DNA from: Thamnaconus septentrionalis
Taxonomy: Eukaryota; Chordata; Actinopteri; Tetraodontiformes; Monacanthidae
Assembly (NCBI GenBank): GCA_009823395.1
Contig: CM020517.1
Coordinates: 17,232,501-17,296,500 of the forward strand
Reading direction: 5' to 3'
Length of the DNA stretch: 64,000 nt
Shown here: positions 47,161-58,830 of the stretch, one piece after another
Numbering within the stretch: position 1 is the stretch's first letter
How the letters are laid out: each line of letters opens with the position of its first letter
Program-made: the position numbers and the translations under genes
Notes under the pieces: model-generated
Seen by the model: the letters and a program-made list of their open reading frames with translations, nothing else
Databases searched by the model: none
What the model was told of the DNA's origin: nothing

Positions 47161-47326
47161 TGCAGGGTACACACAGGGTATAGACAGGGTATACAGAGGG
47201 TATACACAGGGTATAAAGAGGGTACACACAGGGTATAAACAGGGTATACACAGGGTATACAGAGGGTATACACAGGGTATAAACAGGGTACACACAGGGT
47301 ATAAACAGGGTACACACACTTCACTG
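47161..47326. repeat. Minisatellite of GGGTATA/GGGTACA units
   Basis: About eleven units of 14-15 bp alternate between forms with cacagggtata, aacagggtata, gagggtata and cacagggtaca. All six frames stay open, which creates false ORFs of VYPLYTLC type. Higher-order pairing of units is visible. Confidence 0.9.
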
Positions 47327-48683
47327 GTTAGACTGAGGTCAGATTAGTGAAATTTAGGCATGAAAGAAGACTACTAGCGGCCAACTCTGGCCTACACTGT
47401 CTCGCTTCGCCAAGAGACAGTTAACAAAAGAACCGACTGGCCTTGATGGAACAGTGGCCAATTTTCAGGTGTGGGTGGATTAAGGAAAAAGGAATAGTTC
47501 ACTCAAAATGCAGAATGATGTAATTGTCTTTCATCAGATTGTACAGTGCTATTGGGTCAGACATAATTTCATCATTATGTGATGATGTGCAAATACTACT
47601 GGCTCATGGAGTGAAGAGAGTAAGTCTTACAGGTCACCGTTTATAAAACAGGGCATTTATCCTTTGATGAAGGCACTGCTTCAAAAAGGGCTTGAATTAA
47701 GAGTCTAGCCACTCCTCCAAGGACCACCGCACCACTGAGGAGTGTTTTCTGTGCCCAGGCTCTAAATGAAATTGAACATCTAATCCGCTGACCAAAGCGC
47801 TCACAGAGTGCACATCCAGGCCAAAGAGGTTTTAAAGCAGCTTTAGAGTCGGGCATTGTGTCGACTGGCTCTTGCAGCGCTGCGATTCCACTCGGTTCCG
47901 CTGGGACACGCAAGACAATATTTCCCGTCTGCCAAGAAAACTGAATGTTCTGTTGTTATTCACATTCTGGACTGAAGTCAAAGTATATAAATATACGTAT
48001 AGAAATAATAAAAGTTAAAGTACTGATTCAACTCCTTTACATGAGTAAAAGTGAGACAGGAGAGGTTTTGAAATGTACTCAAATAGCTTCACTTCAAGCA
48101 ACAACTGCAATAAACAAAGTGAATTACTTTGAACAGAATTTGTTTCCTTTTAGGACTTTGTAATACAAATGTAAAATGCATATAGCTATGTATGCATACG
48201 TAAGTAGAAAGTGCAGATATTTGTGTATGAATGTAGGGAATAAAAGTAAAATGTTAAAAAAAAAAATACGCCAGTAAATTACAGACACCTGAAAAATTGG
48301 CTAGTAATTAAGTAAGTAAGATTGCACTGAAATTGTTTGATAATTTTCCTTCTACGGCTACAACAATGCAGGTGATTGGCTGTTTATACATGGGGCTGTG
48401 TGTGTGGTATCTACACCGTCTCAGAATTCTCCATTCAAAATGAACTGAGTGCTACAGCTCCTAAAGAGGTTGTAATTCCTCTACTAAACTGTACTGTAAG
48501 AGGTCATAGTATATTATAATTCCTAACAGGACTTCAAAGGCTGCAGTCTCAGAGAGTGAGTCTGGATTAGGGACCTAATTATAATTCATTCATTCACATA
48601 ACATCTTAATGTGCTAAACATTGTTTTATTGTGATGTTAACCCAGCTGAAATTAAAAGCCCAAGTTAATTAAAAGTTTTACAC

Positions 48684-48703
48684 TGTGTGTGTGTGTGTGT
48701 GTG
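48684..48703. repeat. (GT)10 microsatellite
   Basis: Ten uninterrupted GT units. Confidence 0.85.
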
Positions 48704-49594
48704 ACGTTTGTATTTAAATGTCCTATCACCACCTTGAGCACGGACAGAAAGTTTTTGTCTTTTGTATTTATTATGCATCTGCTTTGTATTCTGGTATCAT
48801 GTGAACACAAGTGTTTAGTGCCGCTATCATGGCTATAAAGCCATACATAATAATTATATCATCATATATTACATTACCTGCCATGCTGAATGCCCCGCTC
48901 CACGGGGATACTCTGAGGTCGAAACTCCTATTTTAACAATACCTGCTTGCAGGAGGCGACACCGAGCAGTTAACCTTGGCTGTTTTCTGCTGCTGCTGTT
49001 GTTGCGATTCGCTCCGCTGCCTTTCACTGGTCTTTTTTTTTTTCTTCCCACCTCTCTCTCCGTTTCCCTCAGCACAGTTGTTGCGACTCATCTGTCTCCT
49101 GTCAGCGGTGACGGGCGGAAAATTTCATCTCCACCGAAAAAACCCATCGTTCAAACCTGTCTACAGGAACACTTATCAGCACATCTTTGTCTCACCCCTC
49201 CCCCGTCCTTGGGTGCACTCTGCCTTTTGTTTCCTGTCTTTTCCCACCATTTTCCTGACTTTCGATGTTTGCGTTTCACACGACCTCCCTTTAAACCGTT
49301 TTTTTTTTTTTTACATTGCTTTGCAATTAGATCACATTTAGATTAATCTATTTTCCCTCCGTTGCTTCCCTTGACTTTTTACATTCACCCCCTTACAGCA
49401 GAGTGCTTTCCATTGCTGCTGGAGATGATACACATTGCAGTTGCTACAGAAATTCTTAATAAGTTCTTGACCAAGCTGTTCAGGAGCAAGGTTGAACATC
49501 CAGCACCTGGCACCTTCATGTTTCTTTTTGAAAAGTGTATTCCTGCGGGACGGCTGAGGGATGGGGGGGTGGGAGAGAGGTGACATTTGGGGAA

Positions 49595-49660
49595 AGGTCA
49601 GGATTTGAACCCAAGTTGTCTCATTCCCTTGAAGTTCAGCCACCAAAGTCAAAAGGACTC
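49595..49660 (-). mobile_element. tRNA-derived fragment with exact B box
   Basis: The minus strand contains GGTTCAAATCC, an exact pol III B-box match, about 40 bp after ggtggctgaac, which is a weak A-box match. The arms do not pair as in a working tRNA. Probably a decayed tRNA-type SINE head. Confidence 0.3.
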
Positions 49661-51551
49661 TTCCTCCCTATTTTGCTCCTCTCTGACTGACTGACTCCTT
49701 CTCTGAAGGTCAAAAAAAGATTAATGAGCTGATGGCCGACGGGGGGGAAATGTGTCCGACACCGCTGCCTTCCTGTCTCTCTTCCCCTGTAATCATCATC
49801 ATCATTTCCCTGCTACCTCCGCAGCTGCCGTCTCTCTCACAGCGGGCCATTGTGGATGGGTCTGGAGGACAGACCCCCTCAATTTTTCTCTCCGTCCTGC
49901 TACTGTGAGGCGAAAACCTCATTATTCCAAATGTGAGAGCCGCAGGAGATTTGAGGAATATAAAGGATTTGGGCTTGTAGCACGGTCTGCCGCCTGTTTA
50001 CACAACATGGTGCCCATTATTCCGCTCGTAGTTTCCGTTTATTACATTTTAAAGTTCAACAGCTTTGACCCCGTTTAACCCAGAATTACTGAGTCGAGGG
50101 CTGTGTGAAAACAGTGTAGAAGCACTGAATTTTTCATCTGTGAAAAGACATTAATCGGAAAGATCACTAAAATGACTGACCTGATTTACCACTGCTAACT
50201 GCGCTCCCATGAGAAGCTTGTTGCTTTCTTCTCTTTATCCTTTAATGTGTTTGTCAAGTATAGTTTTTAACATGTGATGTCTTTCAAGTCAGAACGTAAA
50301 TGTTTCATCTTTGTGTCTGGTTGGTTTTCGGTCTCGTTCTGGCTTTCATCCTTTTTACATCCGTTCAAGGCTGTCATGACACTTAACTTCTCTTGTTGGG
50401 TTTTGCCCTTTTGTCAACTGCACCCATCTGTTAATTAGATTTAAAAAGAAAAAAATCTTAAAGCACAACTTAGTAATTTCAAAATGCTATAAATATAGCA
50501 ATAAACAAACAAAAGCAAACAAAATCGTATGATTTTCAACAAATAAGCATCAAACAGGTTGGATGCAATGTCATAAAACCCCACAACATTTCAAACTGTT
50601 TATTGTTGCTTTTTGGACGGGGGTGGGGGGTCCTTTTTGAGGGGTTTTGGTTGCATTTAACAACCATTTTTGTCAAGTCTGAAGTGGAGGCACTTGACAA
50701 AATAAACATGATGTGCGCTATAAACAGTGGCACGACTTCAATGACTTGATGAGTCAGAGGCCGCAGCCACACGAGTCTTTTCATGTGGTTCACAGCTCCG
50801 TCTTCAGTTGTTCTAAAGCCGAGTCCCTAAAAAAAGACCCTTTATTTGGTTTTTGTACTTTAATTGGTCCCCAGCTGCCACTGGGAATGTGCCACCGCCT
50901 GCTAACATCTGCTAACAGATGTCACAGCTTAGCGCTGGTAACTTCCATTTACTATGGAGGTGGGCGAGAGTTACCAAGCCAGCACAATTTTGGGCACTAC
51001 TGCTAACCAAGTAGAGCCGGGATAGCTAACATGTGCTACAAGTAGCCAACAATATCCCTCCAACTCCACAGCTATGCACATTTAGCGCTCACAAAAATGC
51101 TAAGTTCCAGTAGCATTTAAATTAAATTGAATATTTATCTTATTTATCTGATATTTACAATTCCTGGACATTGTACAATGTTTATAAAAGTCTGCTATCG
51201 GCCACAGACAGAAAGCTGAAAGGAAAAAAAATCTTCCAGTGAGTCTTTTGTCATTTGTATTTTTCATCTTCACTTCATGTTAACATCTGTAATCTTGTTC
51301 TCACTTTTGTCAAGTGCTTTTGTTGCTGTTTTTTGTCATTGTGAATTTTCAAAATTTGACTAGATTTTTCCACACCTGCCGACGACACACTCGCACATGG
51401 AAAATGTGTTACTTCCATCTGCGTAATGACATGTGTGTGATCGCCCAATTTGTGATTTAGAGGGCCTGTGAATGACACGTCATAAAGGATAAGACATTTG
51501 TTATAAAAAATATGATTCAAGGTTATAAAACACTTTGCACTCAAACTACTA

Positions 51552-51553
<2 letters not shown>

Positions 51554-51599
<46 letters not shown>
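51554..51599. repeat. (CA)23 microsatellite
   Basis: Uninterrupted CA run. Confidence 0.95.
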
Positions 51600-51782
51600 G
51601 TCAAACATCTTGCCAAACACGGCGCAGTGTGGCACTCGGAGCTAAGTGGTAATTAGCTCAGAGAAGACCTGACCCAGACCCACAGCAAAGACTTCATTCA
51701 GAATTCAGAGAGGATGTGCGCTAATTAAGGGGCTGGCGAGGAGAGACCTCGGGCTACTTTGGAGAAGTGGAAGGAAGCGAGA

Positions 51783-51823
51783 GCAGGAGCAGGAGCAGGA
51801 GGAGGAGGAGGAGGAGGAGGAGA
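51783..51823. repeat. (GCAGGA)/(GGA)n repeat
   Basis: Three gcagga-type hexamers pass into eight or more GGA units. The purine-only strand may form a triplex. Confidence 0.85.
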
Positions 51824-52402
51824 GTGAGATAGTTCCTGTGGCACCACGTCAAGCTGTCACCACTCCAGGGGGCGAGGCAAGCTTTCAAACGCCAGCGTGT
51901 GAAACATTACATCTTCAGTGGCTCCCATCAAGCACGTGGACGCAAATAGGGATTTGACGCAGTAACATTTTCCTAAACAGTTTTTTTTTTTTTTTTACGT
52001 AAATACATTTACATAATTTTCATGTCCGTCTGTTCACATAGATGACACAGTTGTCTTTTAACAAACAGCACGCAAAGGTATTACATTTCAATCAGGCGGC
52101 ATTAGCAGTCATTTTTAGCAGTCCGCACTTTGCAAGATACCAAATACCAAATAAGCTTTAGCGATGCTACGAAATTAATGCTGTCTGCCTTGTCCTCCAC
52201 TGTTCAGGACACTGGTATCACAACTGTAACAACAAGCCAGTGCGCCCAACTGTAAAACTGCCCATAGATGTGAACGTGTGTGGCTGCTCATTTGTCTTTA
52301 TGTCCACCCTGCGGCCAATTGGCCACTTCCTTATGACCCTATGACACACACGCACATTGCTAATGATATACATATTATATCAATATGTATTGATAAATAT
52401 AG

Positions 52403-52403
<1 letters not shown>

Positions 52404-52473
<70 letters not shown>
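52404..52473. repeat. (TA)35 microsatellite
   Basis: Seventy uninterrupted bases of alternating AT directly beside the 32-bp inverted repeat. Confidence 0.95.
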
Positions 52474-52475
<2 letters not shown>

Positions 52476-52577
52476 GGACTGATTTTACATTTATTTCATT
52501 GATTTTACCAAATGTCCATATGTGTACAGTGTGGTATAAATATATATGAAATAAATGTAAAATCAGTCCATTATATA
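52468..52577. mobile_element. Hairpin element: 32-bp perfect inverted repeats around a 46-bp spacer
   Basis: The arm 52468-52499 (tatataatggactgattt ... ttatttcat) is the exact reverse complement of 52546-52577. Both outer edges are TATA sequence, as expected for a TA-targeting Tc1/mariner-type MITE that inserted into the TA microsatellite. It could also be a hairpin formed by replication error. Confidence 0.65.
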
Positions 52578-52779
52578 CGCCTCAGTTTTTTCTTTTCTTT
52601 TTCCTAATGTTCTGCAGATACCGCACTTGTCAGCAAGCGACGGAAACACTGAGCCACACGTCACGCTGACTTTCCAGTAAGTCATTAGTGACTTTGCACA
52701 CTTATCATGCGAGAATCCTCCCATCTGCTCTCACTCCTGCCCGGCCTCATTACCCAGGGCTCCTGTTGATAACAGACGT

Positions 52780-53050
52780 CCGCGCCTTCTCTTTAAGAGA
52801 CCCCATAAATTATTCAGCAATTAGTCGCTTGAGCTTCTGGCTTTGTCCTCCTCCTCTTCCTGTACAGATCACTCTGTAGGAGGACACATGACGAATGTGG
52901 CGCGGAAGCTCCTCCCAGAGCAGCGGCGACGCTCTGCCAAGTGTCGGCGACTGTAACAAGCAGGAGGGCTGCCTCACTGACATTCTCATCAGCGGCGTCC
53001 AGGCCAACAGGGAATATGTTGACACGGGACTGATTACGGTGATGTGAAAA
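52780..53050. promoter_or_regulatory. Probable conserved block, with a weak exon-like frame
   Basis: Caaattattcagcaattag-type homeodomain cores lie at about 52806-52826, followed by a near-perfect acceptor (ctcctcctcttcctgtacag, ending 52866). A short + strand frame then reads GDCNKQEGCLTDILISGVQA and ends at TGA near 53046. It has an in-frame stop just upstream, so it could only be an exon if a second acceptor (ctcctcccag, about 52917) is used. The opposite strand is also open. Regulatory DNA is the safer reading. Confidence 0.25.
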
Positions 53051-53937
53051 CAGATCAACCTGAGCCGGGCATGATGTACAGCCACTCCTCATAGTACTCA
53101 GTAGAAGACCCTGGAGTTCCGTCCAAGAAGTCCAGCTACATTTGGTGAGAGCTTACTCAGCAGCAACATAGTTGTACTTCCTGTAGTTGGTAGAGGGCTA
53201 CAGCAGTGGTGGACTATTACCTAGACTGACAGCTCTTGTATTTCCCTGCTGACTGTCTTTGTTACAGAAGTAGTGCACAAAAGCAAAACTCTGCCGCTGC
53301 TGAGAAACGAGTCCCTCCAAATGCAGTGAGAAGCAAGGGCAGTTTTAAAAGTGTTGGACATTTTTTTCCTAGCCTGCTCTACGCAAACTACGCAGCCACT
53401 ATGCAGTTGTTGTGATTGGGTCGCGCAATGCTATTGCCTGCAGCTAAATAGATTACGGTTTTGAACCCAAACTCTATGGAAACAAACGAAATGCATCGAA
53501 AATAACCAACACAGTCCCGTATCCATTCAAAACGGGACGCACAATTTCATTGCGGAATATGGACAATTCTGTGTTTCAAGGGACGGTTGGCAACTCTAGA
53601 CTTCACTTTGAACTGCCACCAACCAAAACCCCTCTTTTCATCGAGAAGGAACTGGTTTTGGTGATATGACAATTCATCCTTTGTTTCCTGCTCATTCATT
53701 TTAGCCAGTATTCTTCCTCACGTGAGCACTAGGGGACAGTGAGGGTGAGAGACAAAGAGCTCTCAGTCTGTCCCTCTGCGTCAGTTATCAGCCAAGTGCT
53801 GCAGTGTGCTCTTTGTGGGCTCGTTGCTGAGTGGAAGGTGTTGATTAGCACAGTGTAATGGGTGGGGTGGAGCCGGGCTGGCTCGCACTCTGTGGGTGCA
53901 GTATTGGGCGAACATGACCCGTGCATTTCCAAGTTTG

Positions 53938-54018
53938 GCTGTTTCCATCACCAGTTTTTTTTATTGCGATATTCAGGTTTTGCTCAATTCTAGGGGCGAT
54001 GGACACGCAGCTAGTGTG
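53938..54018 (+). mobile_element. MITE family A fragment
   Basis: Ctgtttccatcaccag, ttttattgcgatattcaggttttg, caattctaggggcgatgg and acgcagctag match the right end of the 25.4 kb copy. Confidence 0.75.
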
Positions 54019-54716
54019 ACGACCAGGCTGCTCTTCAGCCAGCATAGCGAGGATGTTACTCTGAGGCACAACACACCTCAGTCTCCTCTTCATCTCCATC
54101 CGTTCCCTTCCACATAGCCCTCTCTTCCTTCATATTTCTATAGTTCCAGTTATCTATCAGCCACTTCATTATTCATTCATTCATATTCATCAAAGCACCC
54201 ACAAAAAAAAACCTTTCATTCCATCTGGCTCAACCATTCTGAACACCCTGAAATAAACGCTGCACTTTTTAACACTCCCCCCCATCACCTGCTGTTTTTA
54301 ACAGCCCCCTCACATGCACGAGCCATGTGTGTTTTAATGTATTTTTTTTTTGTTCTTAACGTCGATCCCTTTAGTGCCTTCAGTCTCAGTATTTTCATGT
54401 TCCTGCATAATGTCTTTTCTCCCTTTCTTTATCCTGTAAATATCATCAACTTAAATCTTTCTCTCTCTCTACGTTTCTTTGTAACACATTTTTCCTCCCC
54501 CTTCCCACACCCAAAATGTTTATCTTCCCTTCTGTCCTCTGCTTCCCTTTAATCTGCGTCCCTCTGGTCTGGGTCATGGAGTCACAGCTCCCCAGGGCAC
54601 CGCTGGTTACGTAAGAGCTTAGTGTGCTGATGTGATGCGAGGGGAAGCGGTTAGACAACCGAGCCGCTCAGACCTCCCGCCCCCAATACACACACACTCT
54701 CACAAACAGAGATAAC

Positions 54717-54727
54717 GCGTGCGCACG

Positions 54728-54781
<54 letters not shown>
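54717..54781. repeat. (GCAC)/(CA)n microsatellite
   Basis: Gtgcgcacgcacgcac passes into about 25 CA units. Confidence 0.95.
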
Positions 54782-54782
<1 letters not shown>

Positions 54783-56444
54783 CCTCCTGGAAGCCTGGTC
54801 TACGTGAATGCTGATCCGCGATGTGAACACACGGTAGCGATGGGACCCGATTCCTTTCGCTTGATTTGAGTTTATATGAGTCAATCACCAAAAATAATTT
54901 ATTTTTTTTTTTCCTATTCGGGCTCATTAGGTCAGTTACAGAGAATGTGCGGATATCCAGTTCTGTCCGGTTCAGGTCCCATCTGATTCATAGCACCGAA
55001 GTGCCGATTTAAAAGCGCAAGAACGATCCATTTCGTTTTATCAAAATAGAGTCGGAGATCAACGATTCTCAAAGAGGAAGCGTTTACTTTCCTCTCTTTC
55101 CCAAGCGAATGATTCTTTTCAGTCATTTTGTGAGTGTGCCTGGGGTATTGTGAGACACTTTGTTCACAGCTAAGCCGCCTAGCGGGGTGGGAGAGCTGAG
55201 TTTGAAACCAAGAAAAACACAAGAGTTGTTGCTTTTCCCACAGGGCCACTGTAAAACAGTCTCACAATGGAGACATGTAGTCTACCGCAATCTATGTATG
55301 GCAGGGAATCTGTGATTAGTAGAGGGCCAATGGAGTTGAGGAATGAGTCATGAGTCGGCAAAATGACTGAAGAACGAGTCATTTAGGAGTCGCACTCAGT
55401 TTGACTGACTGTTGATACAACACAAGTGTGTGGTTTGTGGGTTGGTTTTTACTGCATACCTGTTCTACCATCAAGATGTTACTATGTTCCACAACACTCA
55501 CCTACAATGCTATCACTATCATAGCCACACTCACAGGATCAACTGTTCTGTTTTAGTATTGGTCTATACGTTCAGGCCTGACACTGGGCTAAAAGCAGAC
55601 TACAGTTTAAAGCATTTATGAATTTGTAAACACATTTACCCACGAGTTGAAAGGTGATAAAGTTTAGTTCCTGCTAAGAAGCTGAGCTCCAAGTACAGAA
55701 AAAAGAAAGAAAAACTTGGTTCACTGATTGTTCGCTTAATGGATTTCAGTCGCCGCCGAAAAAAAAAAAAAATCCGCCGTTGCTCTTGACATCTTTCAAA
55801 TTTCTGAAACCTGTGAGCTAAAAATAATCACGTTCACCGAGTCCAGCGCAGGTTTTTGCTTGACATGTCACAGTGACCCGAGAGTGACCCCCCCCACCCC
55901 CTCTGTTCCCCTCTGAATCACACAAAATGAGACTCGCTAAGCACACATGAAGGGAAGGAGAGCGAATAGCGGAAGCCACGACTGAGGCTGCCTGGCGACC
56001 GCACGGCCCGGACCAAACCCCCCTCCCACTCCTCCCCTGTCTAATAGGACCATTAGTCACAGAAACAGACTGTGAGTGATTATGAGCAATCAGGCTGTAC
56101 GGAGGGAAGAGCAGTAAAGTGGATGTAGGGCGGCAACGGGAGGGCTGAGGGTCGGAAGGAAAGAAAAGAAGAAGACGGACGAACCGAGATAGCGGCGGGT
56201 GAAAAGAAAAGAATCGGCCCGGAAATACGCAGACAGCCGCTCTTATCGCTGACCGCTGGAAAAGGTTAATGAAGTCGTTCGGGAGGCTAAAGACATAAAA
56301 GTGTCCCCGCCATGCATCACACAAATCCAATGAAACTGGCAGGACGCTCACAGTTCTGAAGGAGGGACGGAGCTAATAGGCTGCAGGCTAAAGACGCTCA
56401 TTTGTCAACATCAGCGCGGCGGAGCAACACAGATCCATCTTTGA

Positions 56445-56486
56445 CACGGGTGGCTCACACATGCATGCATGTGTGAGCCACCCGTG
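56445..56486. repeat. 42-bp perfect palindrome
   Basis: The left half, CACGGGTGGCTCACACATGC and one A, is followed without spacer by its exact reverse complement. The centre is ATGCATGCAT, so overlapping octamer/NsiI-type sites sit at the dyad. It would extrude as a cruciform. It is not a copy of any other repeat in the window. Confidence 0.95.
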
Positions 56487-56642
56487 CAGCGGTGGGGCCG
56501 CCGCCCCCTTGGCTACTGAGAACACGGCTCCAGGGTTGCTTCTCATTAAGGAGTTAATCACCTCGCGCAGAAACATTTCTCACCTTCCAGGGACGAGGGC
56601 GCAGCCCGGGGAGTCGGGAACCGAGATGGGAGCTGCTCTCAG

Positions 56643-56892
56643 TGGCTGCGTTTCCATGACAGATTTTCTCAAAATAAAATTTCGACAAAGTACAATTGCC
56701 ATTGGCAGGTGTTTTTATTGAATGGTGTGAAGCGCGTAAAGCCACAATTCGTCAAATCTCGTCCCATGAGACTCCACTTTGAGTCCAAAATTTCTTGTAT
56801 AAATCTGCATTTTGATGTAGTTTGCTGTCAAGAATGGTGGTTATATTTTTAGCGTTTTTATCTTGCGAAAAACTGTACTGGAAACGCAGCCA
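56643..56892. mobile_element. MITE family A, complete copy
   Basis: The ends tggctgcgtttccatgacag and ctgtactggaaacgcagcca are inverted repeats of 20 bp with two mismatches. The length is 250 bp. The interior shares aatctcgtc and gcgaaaaa blocks with other copies but is otherwise diverged, so it may be a sister subfamily. A clear target-site duplication was not found (cagtg appears near both sides). Confidence 0.8.
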
Positions 56893-57786
56893 CAGTGTTT
56901 TGCTGTTGTGTGTCCTTCGCCAGTCGTGTTTCACTGCGTGGACAAGTCGCAAGGAATCGACACAAACACGATGACAATAATAACGGCAGTAATTGCGGCG
57001 GTAAACGCTGCCAGCAGCCCTCCAAAGCCGTGTTTGTTTTCTGATCCCTCTTCACAGGAGTCATTTTGGTCTAATGGTCCGTTTAATCTCTCAATCCCCC
57101 CCCCCAACCCCCTCTCACACACACAAACACACACCCTCGCTTTATTATTTTTTTCCAGCTCTTTACATCCCCGCTCTCTTCCTTCTCTTTGTCTGTAATG
57201 GAGCGTGCGACACTCTAAGTGGGGAAAACAGGAGCTCCATTTTGCAGCTAAGGGGGCTAATTTGCTCACCCTTTGAAAACATAATTCTCGTAACGGCGTA
57301 ACCGTCTTGCCGCTCAATGTGCCACTAGCGTCAAGCTTCTGTAGTTATTTTGATCTTGCCATTTTAAGAGTTCCTCGACGGGATTGTACGTGCTTCAAAA
57401 AGAATTTCCGCCCTGAAACTGCGAGTGTGTAATTCTGCTGAAGTGTAATGTGACGGTTAAAGGAAACCCTGGCTTTGCAGATTCACGGCAAATTAAAACG
57501 GATAATAAAGTGCAATAGATTATGAACATGCTACCAACACACAGAGTATTGAATAATAATTTGTGGTAATATGTATGCATAGTTGTCTCCATTCCTGGGC
57601 CGACTGACAGGCGGCCGCATGTTTTCCTCCCCCAAGTCAGATTAGATCCGCTGACATCTTCTGAGCCCCTCCGTTTTCCCGGTTGAACGCTGTTTGGCTG
57701 AGCCGGCAGCACATCTGAGGCCTCGGAAGACGAGCAGAGCCGGGCCGGGAAGAGGAAGAAAAAATCTGCTCTCCGCTCGGTCACAG

Positions 57787-57863
57787 ATGGCGAAGGCGAG
57801 CGCATCTGAGAGCACCTTGCTCTGCCGAGGAAGCGTCAAATTGAATTTGTTGGAGGGAAACAG
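57787..57863 (+). CDS. Candidate first coding exon, product unknown
   Basis: An ATG at 57787 opens 25 codons that read MAKASASESTLLCRGSVKLN and a few more residues, up to a strong donor, CAG|gtgagc (phase 2). The other two frames are closed by stops within the exon. The 5' side is GC-rich (gccgggccgggaagaggaag), as in a fish 5' UTR, though tctgctctccgctcggtcacag could also serve as an acceptor. A strong acceptor at 59667 (cttctggtctgcaccctcacag) would join in frame and give CCRAAPDGSCHMACRQ, a CC-x7-C-x3-C pattern like that of the RECK cysteine repeats. That frame soon runs into a TG repeat, so this join is doubtful. No name is given. Confidence 0.3.
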
Positions 57864-58443
57864 GTGAGCCGAGTTTAGGCGCCGATCGCTGTCTCTCGCA
57901 TATGCACGCGCGCATTCTACTCATGTTTGCTCAAGTGACGAGTTTTAAATTCCCAGGTGTTCAAAAAAAAAAGAGTGAATATTAAACTGAAAAATCTGGC
58001 TTGACTTAATGAAGACAATGCAATTGGCAATTAACAGTAGTAACGGCCAAAGACTGTCGAAATGAACCTCACGTTTCAGCAGGATTTTTTTTTTCTTTCA
58101 AAATACTTTATGGTTTCAGGACTTCCTATACAAAAAACCCGCCACGCTGACAAGCTGTCACACACTGCGAGCTGAGGTAAACACTGTGCAACTGCAGCAC
58201 ACTTCCAGGGAACAGATGGTGAACGATGCCTGGAAAACTCTGTGGAATAACTCCACTACTTTCACGCTACTTTAGGCTTGGAATACTCCTTATGTAGAGC
58301 ACACGATGTCCAGATTGTTTACAGACCTGCAGAATGGTTGGAAAGACAAAACTAATGAATCGCAGGACCAAAAGCCAAGAAAAAAAAAAAAAAAAAGAAG
58401 AAAAAAAAAAAAAATCAACTTTCTGGTAATTAGAAAAAAAAAA

Positions 58444-58830
58444 AAATCAATTAAAGGTCCAGTGTGTAAAATTTGGCTTGATTTGATTTTCATATTTGTA
58501 AAAGCTTCATATACTGCCCATAAATATTCATGAATGTGTATACTCGAGTTCTTATTGATATATAGCAATATATATATAGATCAATAAGGGTCTTGCTCCC
58601 AGTTTGTTGCCATCTTAGACAACCATATTTCTAAGGAAGCCCACTGTGGACAATACAGCTGGCTGACAGCGTAATTAGGGTGAACGCTCGCGTCTTCAAA
58701 TAAACCAACGAAGAAGAAGGTGGACAAGGTATCCAGGTTTGTGTGTGAAGGCCACTGTAGTTCACTGGCAAGCTTGGGAGAGGGAGAGTGATTAAAAGGG
58801 CACTGCAGTCTAAGATACGGCAATGAAAAT
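58444..58830. mobile_element. MITE family B, long copy
   Basis: It starts tcaattaaaggtccagtgtgtaa and later carries agggtcttgctcccagt, ctaaggaagcccactgtggaca, gctggctgacagcg, aaggtatccaggtttg, gttcactggcaagc and actgcagtctaag, in the same order as 16735-17098. The inner part has an extra TA-rich stretch and the far end is lost. Confidence 0.75.

Larger units (their letters stand above)
47327..51553. other. Non-coding stretch
   Basis: It holds a GT repeat (48684-48703), a non-repetitive block at 48870-49080, a tRNA B-box remnant at 49595-49660, and a block at 49700-49920 with an exon-like acceptor (ctacctccgcag at about 49823) followed by 27 codons and a stop. None is convincing as a gene. 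Confidence 0.45.
51824..54716. other. Non-coding stretch with probable regulatory DNA
   Basis: It holds the TA microsatellite with hairpin (52404-52577), a conserved-looking block (52780-53050), a MITE family A fragment (53938-54018) and CT-rich filler from 54100 to 54560. No supported gene. Confidence 0.45.
54782..57786. other. Non-coding stretch with probable regulatory DNA
   Basis: Positions 55850-56345 and 57190-57330 are non-repetitive with taataggaccattagtcac, aggttaatgaag and gctaatttgctc type cores. It also holds the perfect palindrome (56445-56486) and the full-length MITE family A copy (56643-56892). GC-rich sequence from 57600 may be the 5' flank of the candidate exon at 57787. 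Confidence 0.45.

Noticed and set aside
47071..47347. Repetitive VYPLYTLC and GYTQGI frames
   Set aside because: Produced by the GGGTATA minisatellite being open in all frames.
49595..49660. A working tRNA gene
   Set aside because: The B box is exact but no cloverleaf can be drawn and the A box is poor. Kept as a SINE-like fragment.
51275..51616. Frames rich in VCVCVC or HTHTHT at this and many other sites
   Set aside because: Translations of CA/TG microsatellites.
55818..56351. Minus-strand open frame of 177 codons
   Set aside because: Composition is driven by C/T-rich DNA, with no splice signals or known motif. The region looks regulatory.
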